Positions 1 through 12,479 of a stretch of 64,000 nucleotides of DNA are shown here, piece after piece. Position 1 is the stretch's first letter. Each line of letters opens with the position of its first letter. The notes below the pieces were generated by a model. The model searched no databases, was not told the DNA's origin, and worked only from the letters and a program-made list of their open reading frames with translations. The translations under genes and the position numbers were made by a program. Source of the DNA: Dolomedes plantarius (taxonomy: Eukaryota > Arthropoda > Arachnida > Araneae > Dolomedidae); the NCBI GenBank assembly GCA_907164885.2, contig OU015492.1, positions 206,801,493 to 206,865,492 on the forward strand, read 5' to 3'.

Positions 1-103
1 GGCTCGTTTGTTTTCCCAAAAACGGTTTTTCAACAGCAGAAAAGCAAGTATAAGAAATTAATGTATGTGAATACACGTACATTTGCACATTATCACCTCT
101 CTC
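1..103. other. Unannotated AT-rich flank
   Basis: Short AT-rich sequence ending in a CT-rich run just before the first Helitron. I see no coding potential or repeat structure. Confidence 0.5.
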
Positions 104-848
104 TCTATATATATATAACAGTTCCGTGACTGACTGACTGACATGTAACGCACAGACGAAACCGCTGAATCTAATAGGCTGAAATTTGCATGGCGATTCT
201 TCTTATAGTGTAGAGGTGCATTAAGAAAGATTTTTGAAAAATTCTTCTTAGATTTTTTAAAATTAAATATTTAAGCTGTTTTTGTAATATTCTTTAAAGT
301 TTCCATTTAAAATAATAAACCGAGGGTTATAAAATTTATATCATGAGAAAGATCATAAAAATTCCTTTAAAATGAAATCTTTTTCGAATCTTTATCTCCA
401 TTTTCTGATTTTTGGTGAATTTTTAAAGATTAATTTTTAGAATTTAATTTATTAAATGGTCATCACGTGGTTTCTTTTCTTTTAATTTTGCGTCACGTGC
501 ATAACAATGAAGTAGACAAAATATTTTCTTGTTAATGCGGAAGACGATTGGACATTATCAAAAAAAAAATGTTAATATACAGTAAAAGAAATGTTTCTCA
601 AACTGTACTATATTATCTGTACTATATTATTTAGTATGTTCTATTTGATTTAATTTGAATATTTTCTTCTACATTATTTTGTCTATAAAAATATCCGTTA
701 CGATTTATATATATATATATATCGTTGAATTTATTATCGTTGAATTTATTATAAATATATTTATACATATTTTTGGCATTAATTGCATATATTGACCGTT
801 GTATTTAAATTGAATGTATTCCGTAACGAAGTACGGATTTTCAGCTAG
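104..848 (+). mobile_element. Non-autonomous Helitron, family A, copy 1
   Basis: The left end starts TCTATATATATATAACAG and is followed by a (GACT)n stretch. The right end carries a short hairpin (CCGTAACGAAGTACGG) about 10 nt before a terminal CTAG followed by T. A 5' TC, a 3' hairpin plus CTRR and absence of terminal inverted repeats are Helitron hallmarks. Other copies in this window share the same start, interior and end. No Rep/helicase frame is present, so it would depend on an autonomous partner. The exact left base is uncertain because it merges with a CT/TA microsatellite. Confidence 0.75.
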
Positions 849-1602
849 TATTAAAATATACACATTAACACATCTACACAAAGGATATATGTGATGTCAA
901 AATGTTTCTTAACACTCTTTGGAAAAAAAAAAAAAAACTATTCAATTTTAATATGCTGTTTACTCGAGCAAACGTACATACCTAAAGAACCGATCGATCA
1001 CGCCGCTGAAAATTTAAATTTTTGTACCAACAAAACCAAACCCTCGTCCATTTGCATAACAATATATCCTAATTAACTTCCATCTTTTCACATGGGGATA
1101 TCATATTACTTCCACTGATCTTGACCTTATCCGTTTAACTCATCCCCGACTTTTAGCACACCTGTAAAATCATTAATTCCATTTTCCGTGCCAGCGAAAA
1201 CCTCTGAATTTTAAATGCTGCAAAATTCACGCAAAATTGGCGAACAATTCTATTTACAGCAACCCTTCAATAGGAAGATCCTCTTGTCATGCTAATCTGC
1301 CCCCAATTTAACCCAGGTGCAATAGAAAGGGCCCGGCCGACCCCCTGAAAGCCCTCTACTTAACTGTGGTACCTATTTTATCCGCCCCCCCCCTTTATTA
1401 TAGATCCGTTCGGGTGGGTGGGAGGTCGTCGAACATTTCTTCCCTCCCGACGCCTTTTCCTTGTACATTCTTTTTTTATTTCAAACTCATGCAGGGAAAA
1501 AAAAAAGTGTAGAATAAACTTGTTTTCACTAAAACGCTCAACGGACTTTTTTTTCACCCTATTCTTTAGATTTTCATTCAGATTAAATATTATATATATA
1601 AA
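849..1602. other. Unique intergenic stretch, nothing recognised
   Basis: AT-rich sequence with homopolymer A and C runs (near 930 and 1385). Two short open frames lie here but neither resembles a known protein and both are consistent with chance. Confidence 0.5.
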
Positions 1603-1693
1603 CTAGCTGAAAACCCGCACTTCGCTACGGAGTACATTCAAATTAAATACAACGGTCAATGTATGCAATTAATGCCAAATAAATAAATAATAA

Positions 1694-1770
<77 letters not shown>

Positions 1771-2455
1771 ATAAATACGATGATCAATGTATGCAATTGA
1801 TGTAAAAAAAACGAAAAAATATATTTATAAAAAAATCGTAACGGATATTTTTATAGACAAAATAATGTAGAAGAAAATATTCAAATTAAATCTAATAGGA
1901 CATACTAAAGAATATAGTACAGTTAATATAGTACAGTTTGAGGAACATATCTTTTACTGTATTTTAATATTTTTTTGGATAATGTCGAATCGTATGCTGC
2001 ATTAGCAAGAGATTTCTTTTTGTCTATTTCGTTGTTATGCACGTGACGATAAATTAATTTAAAATACCAGAAAAAGAAATCACTTGATCAGCTTTTAATA
2101 GATTAAATTCTAAAAATTAATCTTTGAAAATTCACCAAAAATCAGAAAATGGAGGTAAAGTTTCGAAAAAGATTTAATTTTAAAAGAATTTTTATGATCT
2201 TTCTTGTGATACAAATTTTATAACCCTCAAATTACTGTTTTAAATGCAAACTTAAAAAAAGTTACTAAAACAGCTTAAAAATTTGATTTAAAAAAATCTT
2301 AGAAGAATTTTTCAAAAATCTTTCTTAGTGCACCCCTACACTCTATAAAAGGAATCGCCATTCAAAATTTCAGCCCTTTAGGTCCAGCGGTTTGGTCTGT
2401 GCGTTGTATGTCAGTCAGTCAGTCAGACACGGAACTCTTTTATGTACTATATAGA
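1603..2455 (-). mobile_element. Non-autonomous Helitron, family A, copy 2
   Basis: Read on the minus strand this starts near 2455 with TCTATATAGTACATAAAAG, passes the (GACT)n motif and ends at CTAG (1603-1606) followed by T. The terminal hairpin sequence ACCCGCACTTCGCTACGG is at 1613-1630. The interior aligns with the copies at 104, 5458, 32471 and 63311. A (TA)n/(TG)n microsatellite has expanded at about 1690-1768 within the 3' region. Confidence 0.75.
1690..1768. repeat. (TA)n(TG)n microsatellite
   Basis: About 50 bp of TA dinucleotides followed by about 28 bp of TG dinucleotides, inside a Helitron copy. Confidence 0.95.
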
Positions 2456-3035
2456 AAAGATAATACTGAACTGTTTTGCAAAGCCATCTAACCCAGGTAT
2501 CATTAATTAATCTGAAAATGATAAGTTCTCCGTAAAACTATTTTAAAAATCCAAAGCGTAAATTTTCAGGATTGGATAGAGTTTTTTTTATATACTTTTT
2601 TTATTCTAATAAGGTTTTTATTGTTATTAATATTTTGTTTGTCGGACAATATAGTGGCGAAAATAAGCTATTATGTGACCCTCCTTCCCTTACAACTTGA
2701 TCGGAAACTCCGAGCATTGTACTACGATAGATAATAAATGTTATTTATTCTTATTTTTCAGATTGTAACCGGCTAGCCTGTTCTTTCTCATGCCCTGATA
2801 ACAATATTTTCTGGTTCAAATAGACCATATCATCATTTTTTTAAAAATTTAAACGCTAGCTAACGTTGTTAAAAGCTATCAAATTAAAGTTATTCTGATA
2901 ATTTCATAGCTAAAATACTGTCCAACACACAGATAAATTAATCCCTCTATCTCAAAACTTCTGCAATGAAATTAAGTCGAAACTTTTTTTTTTTATTAAA
3001 GCAATAGCACTTAGAGATACTTCTATAAACTATTA
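2456..3035. other. Unannotated AT-rich stretch
   Basis: No coding potential, tandem repeat or terminal repeat noticed. Confidence 0.5.
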
Positions 3036-3208
3036 CAGTGGATTTTCGATCTATCGTTTCTCAAGGGACCGACTTAACTGAACGATAAATGCGGGAAAAC
3101 GATAGATACGGGAACATAACGAAGGAATATGATCGTCGGGACTGGGTGAAATAAACGACACATACGGGAAAACTATGATTCGGAGAGCGATCGATCGAGA
3201 TTCCACTG
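3036..3208. mobile_element. 173-bp pogo/Tigger-like MITE, copy 1
   Basis: Bounded by inverted repeats reading CAGTGGATTTTCGATC at the left and, on the opposite strand, CAGTGGAATCTCGATCGATC at the right, each directly flanked by TA. Copies at 7306-7478 and 10596-10768 have exactly the same length. CAGTG-type ends and TA target duplications are typical of pogo/Tigger members of Tc1/mariner. It has no coding capacity. Confidence 0.85.
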
Positions 3209-3233
3209 TATATGCCACTAAAATACAACATGA

Positions 3234-3536
3234 TCAAACAGATGAAACCAAACACAAAACAAAATGACACATAGAAATCTTGGAGCAGAAACAATAGGGC
3301 TGATATACATTCGTCCTCATAAGTTCCCTGGCCTCCCAATATTTGCCATAAAGACAGTTACTTGATACTACGGAGCACAGGCGCAAATGCTGTGCTTCTA
3401 TAGGCTCCTTCATACCACAAAGAGTACAGTTTGGGCTTTCTAGAATACCTAACCTGAAAAGGTATTTAGGCAAACAGTCGTGTCCCGTGGCAAGTCTAAA
3501 AGCAGCAACAATAGTTCTTGGTGCTGAGGGGATAGG
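3234..3536 (-). pseudogene. LINE reverse-transcriptase polyprotein, RNase H/zinc-knuckle region fragment
   Basis: The minus-strand frame reads SAPRTIVAAFRLATGHDCLP and continues KYLFRLGILESPNCTLCG, with a C-x2-C and a later H-x4-C. In R1/Jockey/I-type LINEs the C-terminal RNase H region is followed by a very similar block ending in a CCHC-type zinc motif, so this is a piece of such a polyprotein. The frame is closed upstream by a TGA at 3537-3539 and runs into unrelated sequence downstream; the 173-bp MITE lies just beyond. An open frame from 3473 is only the internal methionine of this fragment. It is a dead remnant, not a gene; the clade is uncertain. Confidence 0.6.
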
Positions 3537-3539
3537 TCA

Positions 3540-5457
3540 AAACTAAAATGTTACAACGATTATCCTACTCTGATACAACATATGACAATTTATATCACAA
3601 CTATTAACACAAACTTAAGTAAATCGCGCTACTAGGCCATGGTCGCTGTTTTATTTAAAAGCTATGATCAGATGTTTATCCTATTTCCGGGAGAAAGTTT
3701 GTTTTTGATTATATTTGAAGCAAAGAAATAGAGTAAATATTAATGAATTTATTATCGTAATTTACTTTACTTAACAAAATATGATATCTAACATTGTGGA
3801 AGGAAGAATTATTGGATCAGTTTGTTATAAAGAAAAGTAAAATAATCTAACTAATTAAACGAAATATCCTCTTCAAACACAAAATAGTTGAATGCAAAAC
3901 TAAATGAAAAGTTAAATTGTGCATGACTTGTTCAAGAAGTCTTTAAGAAGAAATTCAGAATTCACAACAACCCTTACCTTTGTTGTGTTTATATTTTAAA
4001 GTCTGTAAAGGAATGGTAATAAATGAAATATTGTATTACATATCACAGTGTAATAATTCAAGGTAAATGTAACATATTTGATCGAAGAAATATAAAGCAA
4101 TACAAACATATTTAAATTTTCCGGAATTTTTTTTTAAAATAATTTTTTCCGATTTAAGACAAAATTAGCGAGATGAAGAAAATTTGAGCTTCTCATTTTT
4201 AAGATGACAGCAAAAGATTGTTTTTAATTTCTCAGAATACTTAATAAAACTTGATACACAGAACAATTAATATATACGAAAATCAATGCTCGTATTTGCT
4301 TGTACAAGATTTTAATTAATTCTGTCGAAAAACTAATGTGACAAAAAGAAAATTTCCTTTTCAAAATCAGGTTGAAAATTAACAATTAGCACTAACTTTT
4401 ATAGTTATTATATATATGAGTTCTATAACGCAGTCATAAATCACATTTACAGAATATTAAAAACACGGTTACATTGTAGAGAATTGAAAAAGGGATTATG
4501 ACATTTCGTTTATTTTCAATTAAATTTAGATTGGACACGTTTTAATATCATTAATTTGTCAAGGCATATAATAAGCTGCCCTTGACTTAGGCTCACAAAT
4601 TACTTTTATTGCATAAAAATGTATTCTAAAATCTCTTCATCAAGTAGTTATTCATTGTTCTTAGCGTAAAATCATCGAAGTGTGGCACAACAAACTGTTC
4701 TAGGAAAAACATCTTAAGAAAAATTTAACAATAAGGAAATAATTCAGCACTGTCAAATCACATGTCCACTGTCAAGACTTTTGAAATAGCAGATATACAA
4801 ACGTTATTGAGGAAAGTGGACATTATAATGTCTAAACATGTTTTGCAAACAAATATTCCTCACTGAAGAAATTTATCAGATAATAGGAAATGATAAGTGA
4901 AACGTCAGATAAGTGAAACGTTTTTAGGATTATTACCTGTAATTACTTAATTCGTTTGAATTTTATAGAAAGGGGTGTCACATTTTAAGGGTCATAATGT
5001 GCTTATACATAAAAAATTTCTTTACTAAATTTAAATTTATGTAGCAGAATACTTCTTGGAAAGTTTCAAACACTGTTTTATTCTCATAAAAATATTTTAA
5101 AAAGATCTATCAGATATAATGCTTTTTTAATTCAAATGTTTATTGGAGTAGTAATTTAATTTGGAAACCATAATTATTATATCAAAATAAGCGTCAAAAA
5201 TGATTCAAACTTAAACCGATATATTGTTTCATAAATTAAATGTTATTAATTGAGCTATGATAGCCTTATATAAGCAGTGTAGAAAATTAAATATAAATAG
5301 TACGATACTATACTTGAATAACATTGAATAACTACATTTGATGACTTCCTAAAATATATTATAATGGACGATGCAATTAAATTACAGGGGCGTCATAATT
5401 TATTAGCAGCTTTGCATTTCTACTCCTGTATATAAACTCTTACGATCGGATTATCTA
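3540..5457. other. AT-rich intergenic DNA, nothing recognised
   Basis: Roughly 1.9 kb of AT-rich sequence without open frames worth calling, without tandem repeats and without terminal repeats that I could pair. Confidence 0.5.
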
Positions 5458-6320
5458 TCTATATAAAACAGTTCCGTAACTGACTGACTGACTGACAGAT
5501 AACACACAGACCAAACCGCTGGACCTAAAGGGTTGAAATTTTGCATTGCGATTTTTCTTATAGTGTAGGGGTACACTAAGAAAGATTTTTGAAAAATTCT
5601 TCTAAAATTTTTTTAATTAAATTTTTAAGTTGTTTTAGTAACTTTTTTTAAGTTTGCATTGAAAATAATAATCTGAGGGTTATAAAATTTATATTACGTG
5701 AAAGATAATTAAAATTCCTTTAAAATAAAATCTTTTTCGGATCTTTACCTCCATTTTCTGATTTTGGGTGAATTTTTAAAGATTCATTTTTAGAATTTAA
5801 TTTATTAAATGCTGATCACGTGGTTTCTTTTCTTTTTGTGGTACTTTAAACAAATTTTGCTCCACGTACATAACAACGAAGTAAATTGACAAAAATAAAA
5901 AATAAAAATTAATGCGGCAGACGATTGGATATTATCCAAAAAAATATTAAAATACAGTAATTTACATTCACATTTCCGAATTAAATTTTGCGTCACGGGC
6001 ATAACAACGAAATAAATTGACAAAAAAAATATTAAAATACGGCAAAAGATAAAATTTAACCACTAGACAAATTGAGATGGAAGTTTTTTAAGCATTCAAA
6101 TTGGTATGTTTTATGGATATTAAACATACAAATTAATTGCATACATTGACCGTTGTATTTAATTTGAATATCTTCTTCTACATTATTTTGTCTATAAAAA
6201 TATTCGTTACGATTTTTTTTAAAATACATTTTTTGTTTTGTTTTGTGGCATTGATTGCATACATTGACCGTTGTATTTAATTTGAATGTACTCCGTAGCG
6301 AAGCACGGGTATTCAGCTAG
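5458..6320 (+). mobile_element. Non-autonomous Helitron, family A, copy 3
   Basis: Starts TCTATATAAAACAGTTCCG after an A and ends in CTAG before a T, so it occupies an A/T site as Helitrons do. The terminal hairpin CCGTAGCGAAGCACGG (stem CCGT/ACGG plus GC/GC around a GAA loop) is at 6292-6307. The 5' subterminal region has four GACT units. Internally a block around a variant of the CACGTG region appears twice (about 5850-5960 and 5985-6050), as does the ATTGACCGTTGTATTTAATT block near the 3' end. Confidence 0.85.
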
Positions 6321-7245
6321 TTCATACATATAATGTATGCCAATTTATTGATTAAATAAGGTGAGTCAAGATATATTTCTTGTAAGACATAGTGGAAAAT
6401 AGTTTTTTCCCGTCCAAAATATGGTGGATTTAACTTAAAACAACGGAAGAGATCAGATAAATCTGAATACAAAAAAGGTATTTATTGATTATGCACTATG
6501 CATTATACATGTATTTTTAATGTGATTATGTATTATGTATGTTCCTATCGCATGCGCAAATTATTTTCTTGACATGAATTATATCTTTTAGCATACGTTT
6601 ACGAAGGCATCATATACTTGATAAATAATTAGAAGCCATTCTAGAACTCTCTTTAGAAACGTATGGGGGAGATCTCGTTAGAATAGATCAGGAGTCAGCA
6701 CCTACTTTTTACTTCATGTTAAACTTTGTAATTTGCATAAACACGTTTTACTCCACAGGTCAAATAGAGGTTAATATTAAAAAATATTCCTAATATATTT
6801 CCATCTATATTTGCTATTAGTTTCCTTGGCCACATTTAAGTTTTCGACCCCTGACCTCGTTGATCGTAATGAATCGTAAGATTTATAGTTTCTATGAATT
6901 CCATTTCATTAAGTAAGCTGTCGCTTATCTTGATTTTTCTTCAAGTTTAAATTATATAGTACCATTTCAAAAACAGTTATTAAAAAACAGAATTATGAAA
7001 GTATTAACACTTACTAAGATTGCATGAATGTTTTAGGGGGCAACGTTCGCTCAATTATTGAATCATTCCAGTATAAAGTTGCCAATTAATAACACTGGCA
7101 TTTGGCCGAGTGATCTCGGGACAAGAGCCTGTTACATTAGAAAAAACTGTTTAGTGCTCAATGGCAGACATTTGTAGCACTTTGATATTTAATTTCATGG
7201 ATATTCATTTCTCTTTCACAGACATATCTCTTTCATTAATAATTC
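6321..7245. other. Unannotated AT-rich stretch
   Basis: No gene or repeat recognised. Confidence 0.5.
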
Positions 7246-7247
7246 TA

Positions 7248-7282
<35 letters not shown>

Positions 7283-7305
7283 ATATATATATATATATAT
7301 ATATA
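7246..7305. repeat. (CTAT)n and (TA)n microsatellite
   Basis: Tandem TATC units pass into a TA run that abuts the TA target of the next element. Confidence 0.95.
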
Positions 7306-7475
7306 CAGTGGAATCTCGATCGATCGTTTTCGGATCCATCGTTTTTCCGTATGTGTCGTTCATTTTATCCCGTCCCAACGATCATATTACTTTGTTATGT
7401 TTCCGCATCTATCGTTTTCCCGCATTTATCGTTCATTTCAATCGGTCCCTTAAAAAACGATAGATCGAGATTCCA

Positions 7476-7478
<3 letters not shown>
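7306..7478. mobile_element. 173-bp pogo/Tigger-like MITE, copy 2
   Basis: Ends are CAGTGGAATCTCGATCGATC and its inverted counterpart at 7459-7478, flanked by TA on both sides. It sits inside a TA microsatellite. The interior matches copies 1 and 3 in inverse orientation. Open frames across it are chance products. Confidence 0.9.

Positions 7479-7530
<52 letters not shown>
7479..7530. repeat. (TA)n microsatellite
   Basis: About 52 bp of uninterrupted TA between the MITE and the mariner element. Confidence 0.95.
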
Positions 7531-8686
<1,156 letters not shown>

Positions 8687-8893
8687 CCTTTATTTATTTG
8701 AGGATACCATCTTTATATATACTATTATTATTTAAAAGAAAAGTATTTTGGCTGAAGTATTCGCATAAATGGAACAAATTAACTTGATTAGTGAGAGGAA
8801 TAAATAATAGAAAAATGTACTACCTTGAATTTTCTTCAAGAGTTAAGTTATAAAGTACCATGTAAAAAAAACCTTTACACACACACACACACA

Positions 8894-9376
8894 CAGGGAA
8901 ACTTCTCTAGCCGGCCACCCCACTAAACGGCCACGTCTTGTTTGTTTGTTGTGTCTACGAATAGTGCAAATGCACGATCCATAGAAGGGGGGTGCCATTG
9001 CCTCAAGAGAGGTTGGACTTCTATCTGGTCCGCGAATTTTGAACCGAGTCAAGTGACGAGGCCGGACCCCTTGACCCCGCATATCCAGAAATGTTCTTTG
9101 GAAACTTGGAGGACATTGCAGCTACGACATATTTTTCCCGTGCACCAGCCGCTATTAGTGTACACGTCGGTGGTTTTGGTGGCGACGGGTATCGAGCCAG
9201 TAACCTGCAGATCACTGGCCCGTTGCCTTTGCCAACCGGTCCACCTCGCCACGTTTTGTTCAGAAACGATTAAATACACTCTACATATCCAATGTTATTC
9301 CCTTTTCCACGGCTTCCCCTGAAAACGACCACTCTTTTTCGGAACAGTGACTGGCTGACATAAAAATGTTTCACTG
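8894..9376. mobile_element. Pogo/Tigger-like element with CAGTGAAAC ends
   Basis: Left end CAGGGAAACTTCTCTAGCCG and right end, inverted, CAGTGAAACATTTTTATGTC resemble the ends of the 184-bp element at 29524-29707 (CCGGCCACC block shared). The termini are diverged and the TA flanks are lost, so the limits are approximate. The interior is less AT-rich than its surroundings and carries a tRNA-like segment. Confidence 0.55.
9178..9253 (-). repeat. tRNA-derived SINE head
   Basis: On the minus strand the ends can pair as an acceptor stem: GTGGCG near 9252 with CGCCAC near 9179. A T-arm-like segment ACTGG-CTCGATA-CCCGT follows, matching the Pol III B-box pattern, and TGGACCGGTTGGC resembles an A box. 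The D and anticodon arms are poorly formed, so I read it as the head of an old SINE rather than a working tRNA. The SINE body probably continues towards 9000. Confidence 0.5.
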
Positions 9377-9428
9377 AATATATAAAACAAGCAATACCGC
9401 AAAAGGCTTAACTGCACAGCCAGTAGTG

Positions 9429-10521
9429 CAGGGGTGGGCATTAAGTCGATCGCGATCGACCGGTGGACCACCAAGATATTTTGGGGTGACCGTCTTTACT
9501 AAGACCTAAGACGCTCATAATAAAAGAAACAAATTTATAGAGACTAAATATGCAGACTAAGTCTTCTGCTAACTATGGCCGTCCGCACACGGAGCGACTA
9601 AAAGGAAACTCAACTGGTTAGCGACTGAAATTGCTTATCGGTTGCAAACTCGTTAGTGATGCGGCTCCGTACACGGGCCGACTCAAAAGTGATTCAAATC
9701 AATAGTTTGCGACCTGTCATGGAAGGAAGAACATCATTATTCCGGGCATTATTTTTAGTTAAATTATTATCAGAAATTAATTTATTTTAAAAAATCGTCA
9801 CAATAGATTGTCTTTGATCAATCGTTTAAAAATGGACTGTATATATGGGCGCACATATTCCATACTACAAAAAACGTTAGAATTTCCTTTCATCGCTAGG
9901 CAGAAGTCATGTGACTCGTGTACGTCATTTGGCAGCTTGCCAAAAGAGCGGCTGTAACATAGATTGTGTAATAACACGCACAACACAAGAGAAACTGGCG
10001 ACTGAAGTTGCTAGCGACTCGACACGTTGAGTTGCCTGCGACTGATTACAAACGCGTTGCTGACGGGTTTGTAACCAGTTGCGCCGTGTGCGTGGCTCTA
10101 TTCAATTAAACAGGTTACGACTCATCACGGACTGGTTTGTGATTAGAGTCGGTTATCAGTTTCTTTTGAGTTGCTCCGTGTGCGGACGGCCTATAACTAC
10201 GAGAACTAACTTTAGATGAAAATGATTTATTTTTTAATGTAATTTTAATTGTTTGATAATAAATGCATCATTTGATATTATTATATTTGAGACTATTATT
10301 ATTATGTTTGTATCTTGCTTTTTGCTTTAAACGCGGTTTTAAAAGAGTAAGTTTTTTTATTGTAGTTATGTAGGTAAGTACATATTCCGTATTTATTATT
10401 AAGTTAGAATAAATATTGTAGACCTTTTTTTTAGCTCACCACACCTACGCCCCTGGGTGGACCGCAACACCTTGAAAAAATTAGAAGTAGTCCGTACCCT
10501 GGAAAAGCCTGACCAACCCTG
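9429..10521. mobile_element. hAT-like element, nested host
   Basis: Left end CAGGGGTGGGCATTAA and right end, inverted, CAGGGTTGGTCAGGC are hAT-style termini. The flanking octamers CAGTAGTG and CTGTAGTG match at seven of eight positions, as expected for an aged 8-bp hAT target duplication. Most of the interior is a second element (9577-10191). No transposase was recognised. Confidence 0.5.
9577..10191. mobile_element. 615-bp TIR element with GCGACT subterminal motifs
   Basis: Near-perfect terminal inverted repeats GGCCGTCCGCACACGGAGC and its complement at 10173-10191. Several GCGACT/AGTCGC-like motifs lie near both ends, reminiscent of subterminal transposase sites. The flank is TAT on both sides, which would suit a 3-bp target duplication as in PIF/Harbinger, but the superfamily is unproven. 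A short minus-strand frame (9798-9986) includes LLHNLC, faintly like Harbinger nucleases; I do not rely on it. Confidence 0.65.
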
Positions 10522-10595
10522 CTGTAGTGTAACTGCACGGGTGTATGAGTCTATTCGCCTTCCCAGTAGCCCACAAATAGGTAGAAAAGTAAATA

Positions 10596-10768
10596 CAGTG
10601 GAATCTCGATCTATCGTTTCCGAAGGGACCGATTGAAATGAACGATAAATGCGGGAAAACGATAGATGCGGAAACATAACAAAGCAATATGATCGTTGGG
10701 ACTGGATAAAATGAACGACACATACGGAAAAACGATGGATCCGAAAACGATCGATCGAGATTCCCCTG
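10596..10768. mobile_element. 173-bp pogo/Tigger-like MITE, copy 3
   Basis: Same ends and length as copies at 3036 and 7306, flanked by TA. Same orientation as copy 1. Confidence 0.9.
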
Positions 10769-11506
10769 TAATATTAAAACTATTTTTTTAATTAATTTTC
10801 CAGAACCCTCTGCTAGTAACGCTTAATTTGTATAACTATTTGAATTATTTCTTAAGCTTCTGCATCGAAAAAAGGTTCGTTGTATGGTATTCATTTGAAG
10901 GTAAATGTGTTTCAAGTCAAGGTTGAAATGACAATATAAATGAAAGTTTTATAGGGACTTTATATCTTTACTTGGTTATCAATGAGGAAGACCTTTGCAT
11001 TTGCATACAGCTGAGAAAGCTAATTCTCACTTGAAAATTTCATGCGACTATTCGATGGAAAAATAAAATTCTCCACTATTTTACTTTATTTTTCAATATT
11101 TTCTTCATTGAATGTAACAAAGGATTCAGTGCCAGAATTTTTTCTTATTAATTCTGTGTTTGTAGTGTAAAGAGTGTCAAGTCCAAAATCGTAGTTTTGA
11201 GAAAAACGGAATTGAAAAAAAAAAACAGCTTTTGTAAAGTCAGTTTTTTTAAGTTTAATTTTTAAAGTAAATTTTTACAATTTTATTTTTGTTGAGAAAA
11301 GAGTGTTAAGTCCTTGATTGGAACATAACCACTTTAACACTCACACGTTTGTGTTTTGTTTCGCATATCCCGAATTTTCCCTGATGAATAAAAGTATTTA
11401 GGAGTGGAATTGGACTTAAGATTTCTGTACCCCGCAGGAGCCCTTGATTTTTCAAACATGCCTGGTTTGATAACTCATTTTAGCTCATTTTGGGCTATAA
11501 TGAGTA
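10769..11506. other. Unannotated AT-rich stretch
   Basis: No gene or repeat recognised. A short open frame at 11404-11592 overlaps the start of the dispersed duplication and looks incidental. Confidence 0.5.
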
Positions 11507-11730
11507 ACTTCTATAACGTTTTAATTTATTTGAAGTTAAGTGGGGGGTGGGCACGTCCCCCCCGTGCCTCCCCGACGCTACGCCTATGTTGACACCCCTT
11601 TCCAATAGTATGCGATGAACAATTCCCAATATTTTTAATTGCTCTTAGCCCTTAAGGTACTAAGAGCTTTTGACATTAATTCATACATCTGTCCAGTTTT
11701 ATCGGACGTACAAAGAAAAATCAATTTATG
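11507..11730 (+). repeat. Dispersed ~225-bp direct duplication, copy 1
   Basis: Almost identical to 12252-12479. Contains a G/C-rich patch with CCGACGCTACGCC, similar in style to hAT element ends (GGCGTAGC), followed by unique AT-rich DNA. Nature unknown; it could be one arm of an element. Confidence 0.8.
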
Positions 11731-11732
11731 AA

Positions 11733-11780
11733 CTGCGTTTGCTGGGCAAAGGGTGTTAACCCTTTGCACAGCAAACGCAG
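11733..11780. repeat. 48-nt near-perfect hairpin
   Basis: CTGCGTTTGCTGGGCAAAGG pairs with the inverted copy CCTTTGCACAGCAAACGCAG across a short GTGTTAAC-type loop, with about one mismatch. It starts directly after the duplicated block and is absent from the second copy. Confidence 0.85.
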
Positions 11781-11875
11781 AATTCTTCTTACAAAATGTT
11801 CTGCCAATTCTTCATTTGTAAATTCTTTGTAATTTAGCACAGCTGTATTGACACCCATAAGAGATGCGAGCTTCT

Positions 11876-11878
<3 letters not shown>

Positions 11879-11910
<32 letters not shown>

Positions 11911-11922
11911 GGGGGGGGGGGG
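11879..11922. repeat. Homopolymer T then G tract
   Basis: About 31 T followed by 13 G. Length is liable to be a sequencing or assembly error. Confidence 0.9.
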
Positions 11923-12251
11923 TCGGGGGCACGAATTTAATTTAGTCGAGGTTCTCCTCAGTGCATTGACTGCCCGGTGGTCCTTAAAATATGAAATATT
12001 ATGATTTTTTTAAAATTGAATAACAATAGAATTGATGTTTGAGTAATTTTCAAAAGTTATACAATGAGAAAAAAAATAATATAAATAAAAATGAGAAAAA
12101 AAATATAATATCGAATTTTTGTTATGGATCATATCATTGTTAAAAATATCTTAAGGCTAAAGACCTAATCGGAATCTTCAGTTTCACAGTTTGAAAAAGC
12201 GTTAAAAAACCAATTTTCTTAAAAGTTTTTACAATTTTCCGATTTTAACTG

Positions 12252-12479
12252 AACTTCTATAACGTTTTAATTTATTTGAAGTTAAGTGGGGGGTGGGCAC
12301 GTGCCCCCCGTGCCTCCCCGACGCTACGCCTATGTTGACACCCCTTTCCAATAGTATGCGATGAACAATTCCCAATATTTTTAATTACTCTTAGCCCTTA
12401 AGGTACTAAGAGCTTTTGACATTAATTCATACATCTGTCCAGTTTTATCGGACGTACAAAGAAAAATCAATTTATGAAC
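12252..12479 (+). repeat. Dispersed ~225-bp direct duplication, copy 2
   Basis: Second copy of 11507-11730 with only a handful of differences. The two diverge sharply after TTTATGAAC. Confidence 0.8.

Noticed and set aside
9178..9253. Possible functional tRNA gene with a near-complete acceptor stem
   Set aside because: T-stem mismatch and poor D/anticodon arms; better explained as a SINE head.
9798..9986. 62-codon frame with LLHNLC, considered as a Harbinger nuclease piece
   Set aside because: The resemblance is a few residues only; superfamily left open.
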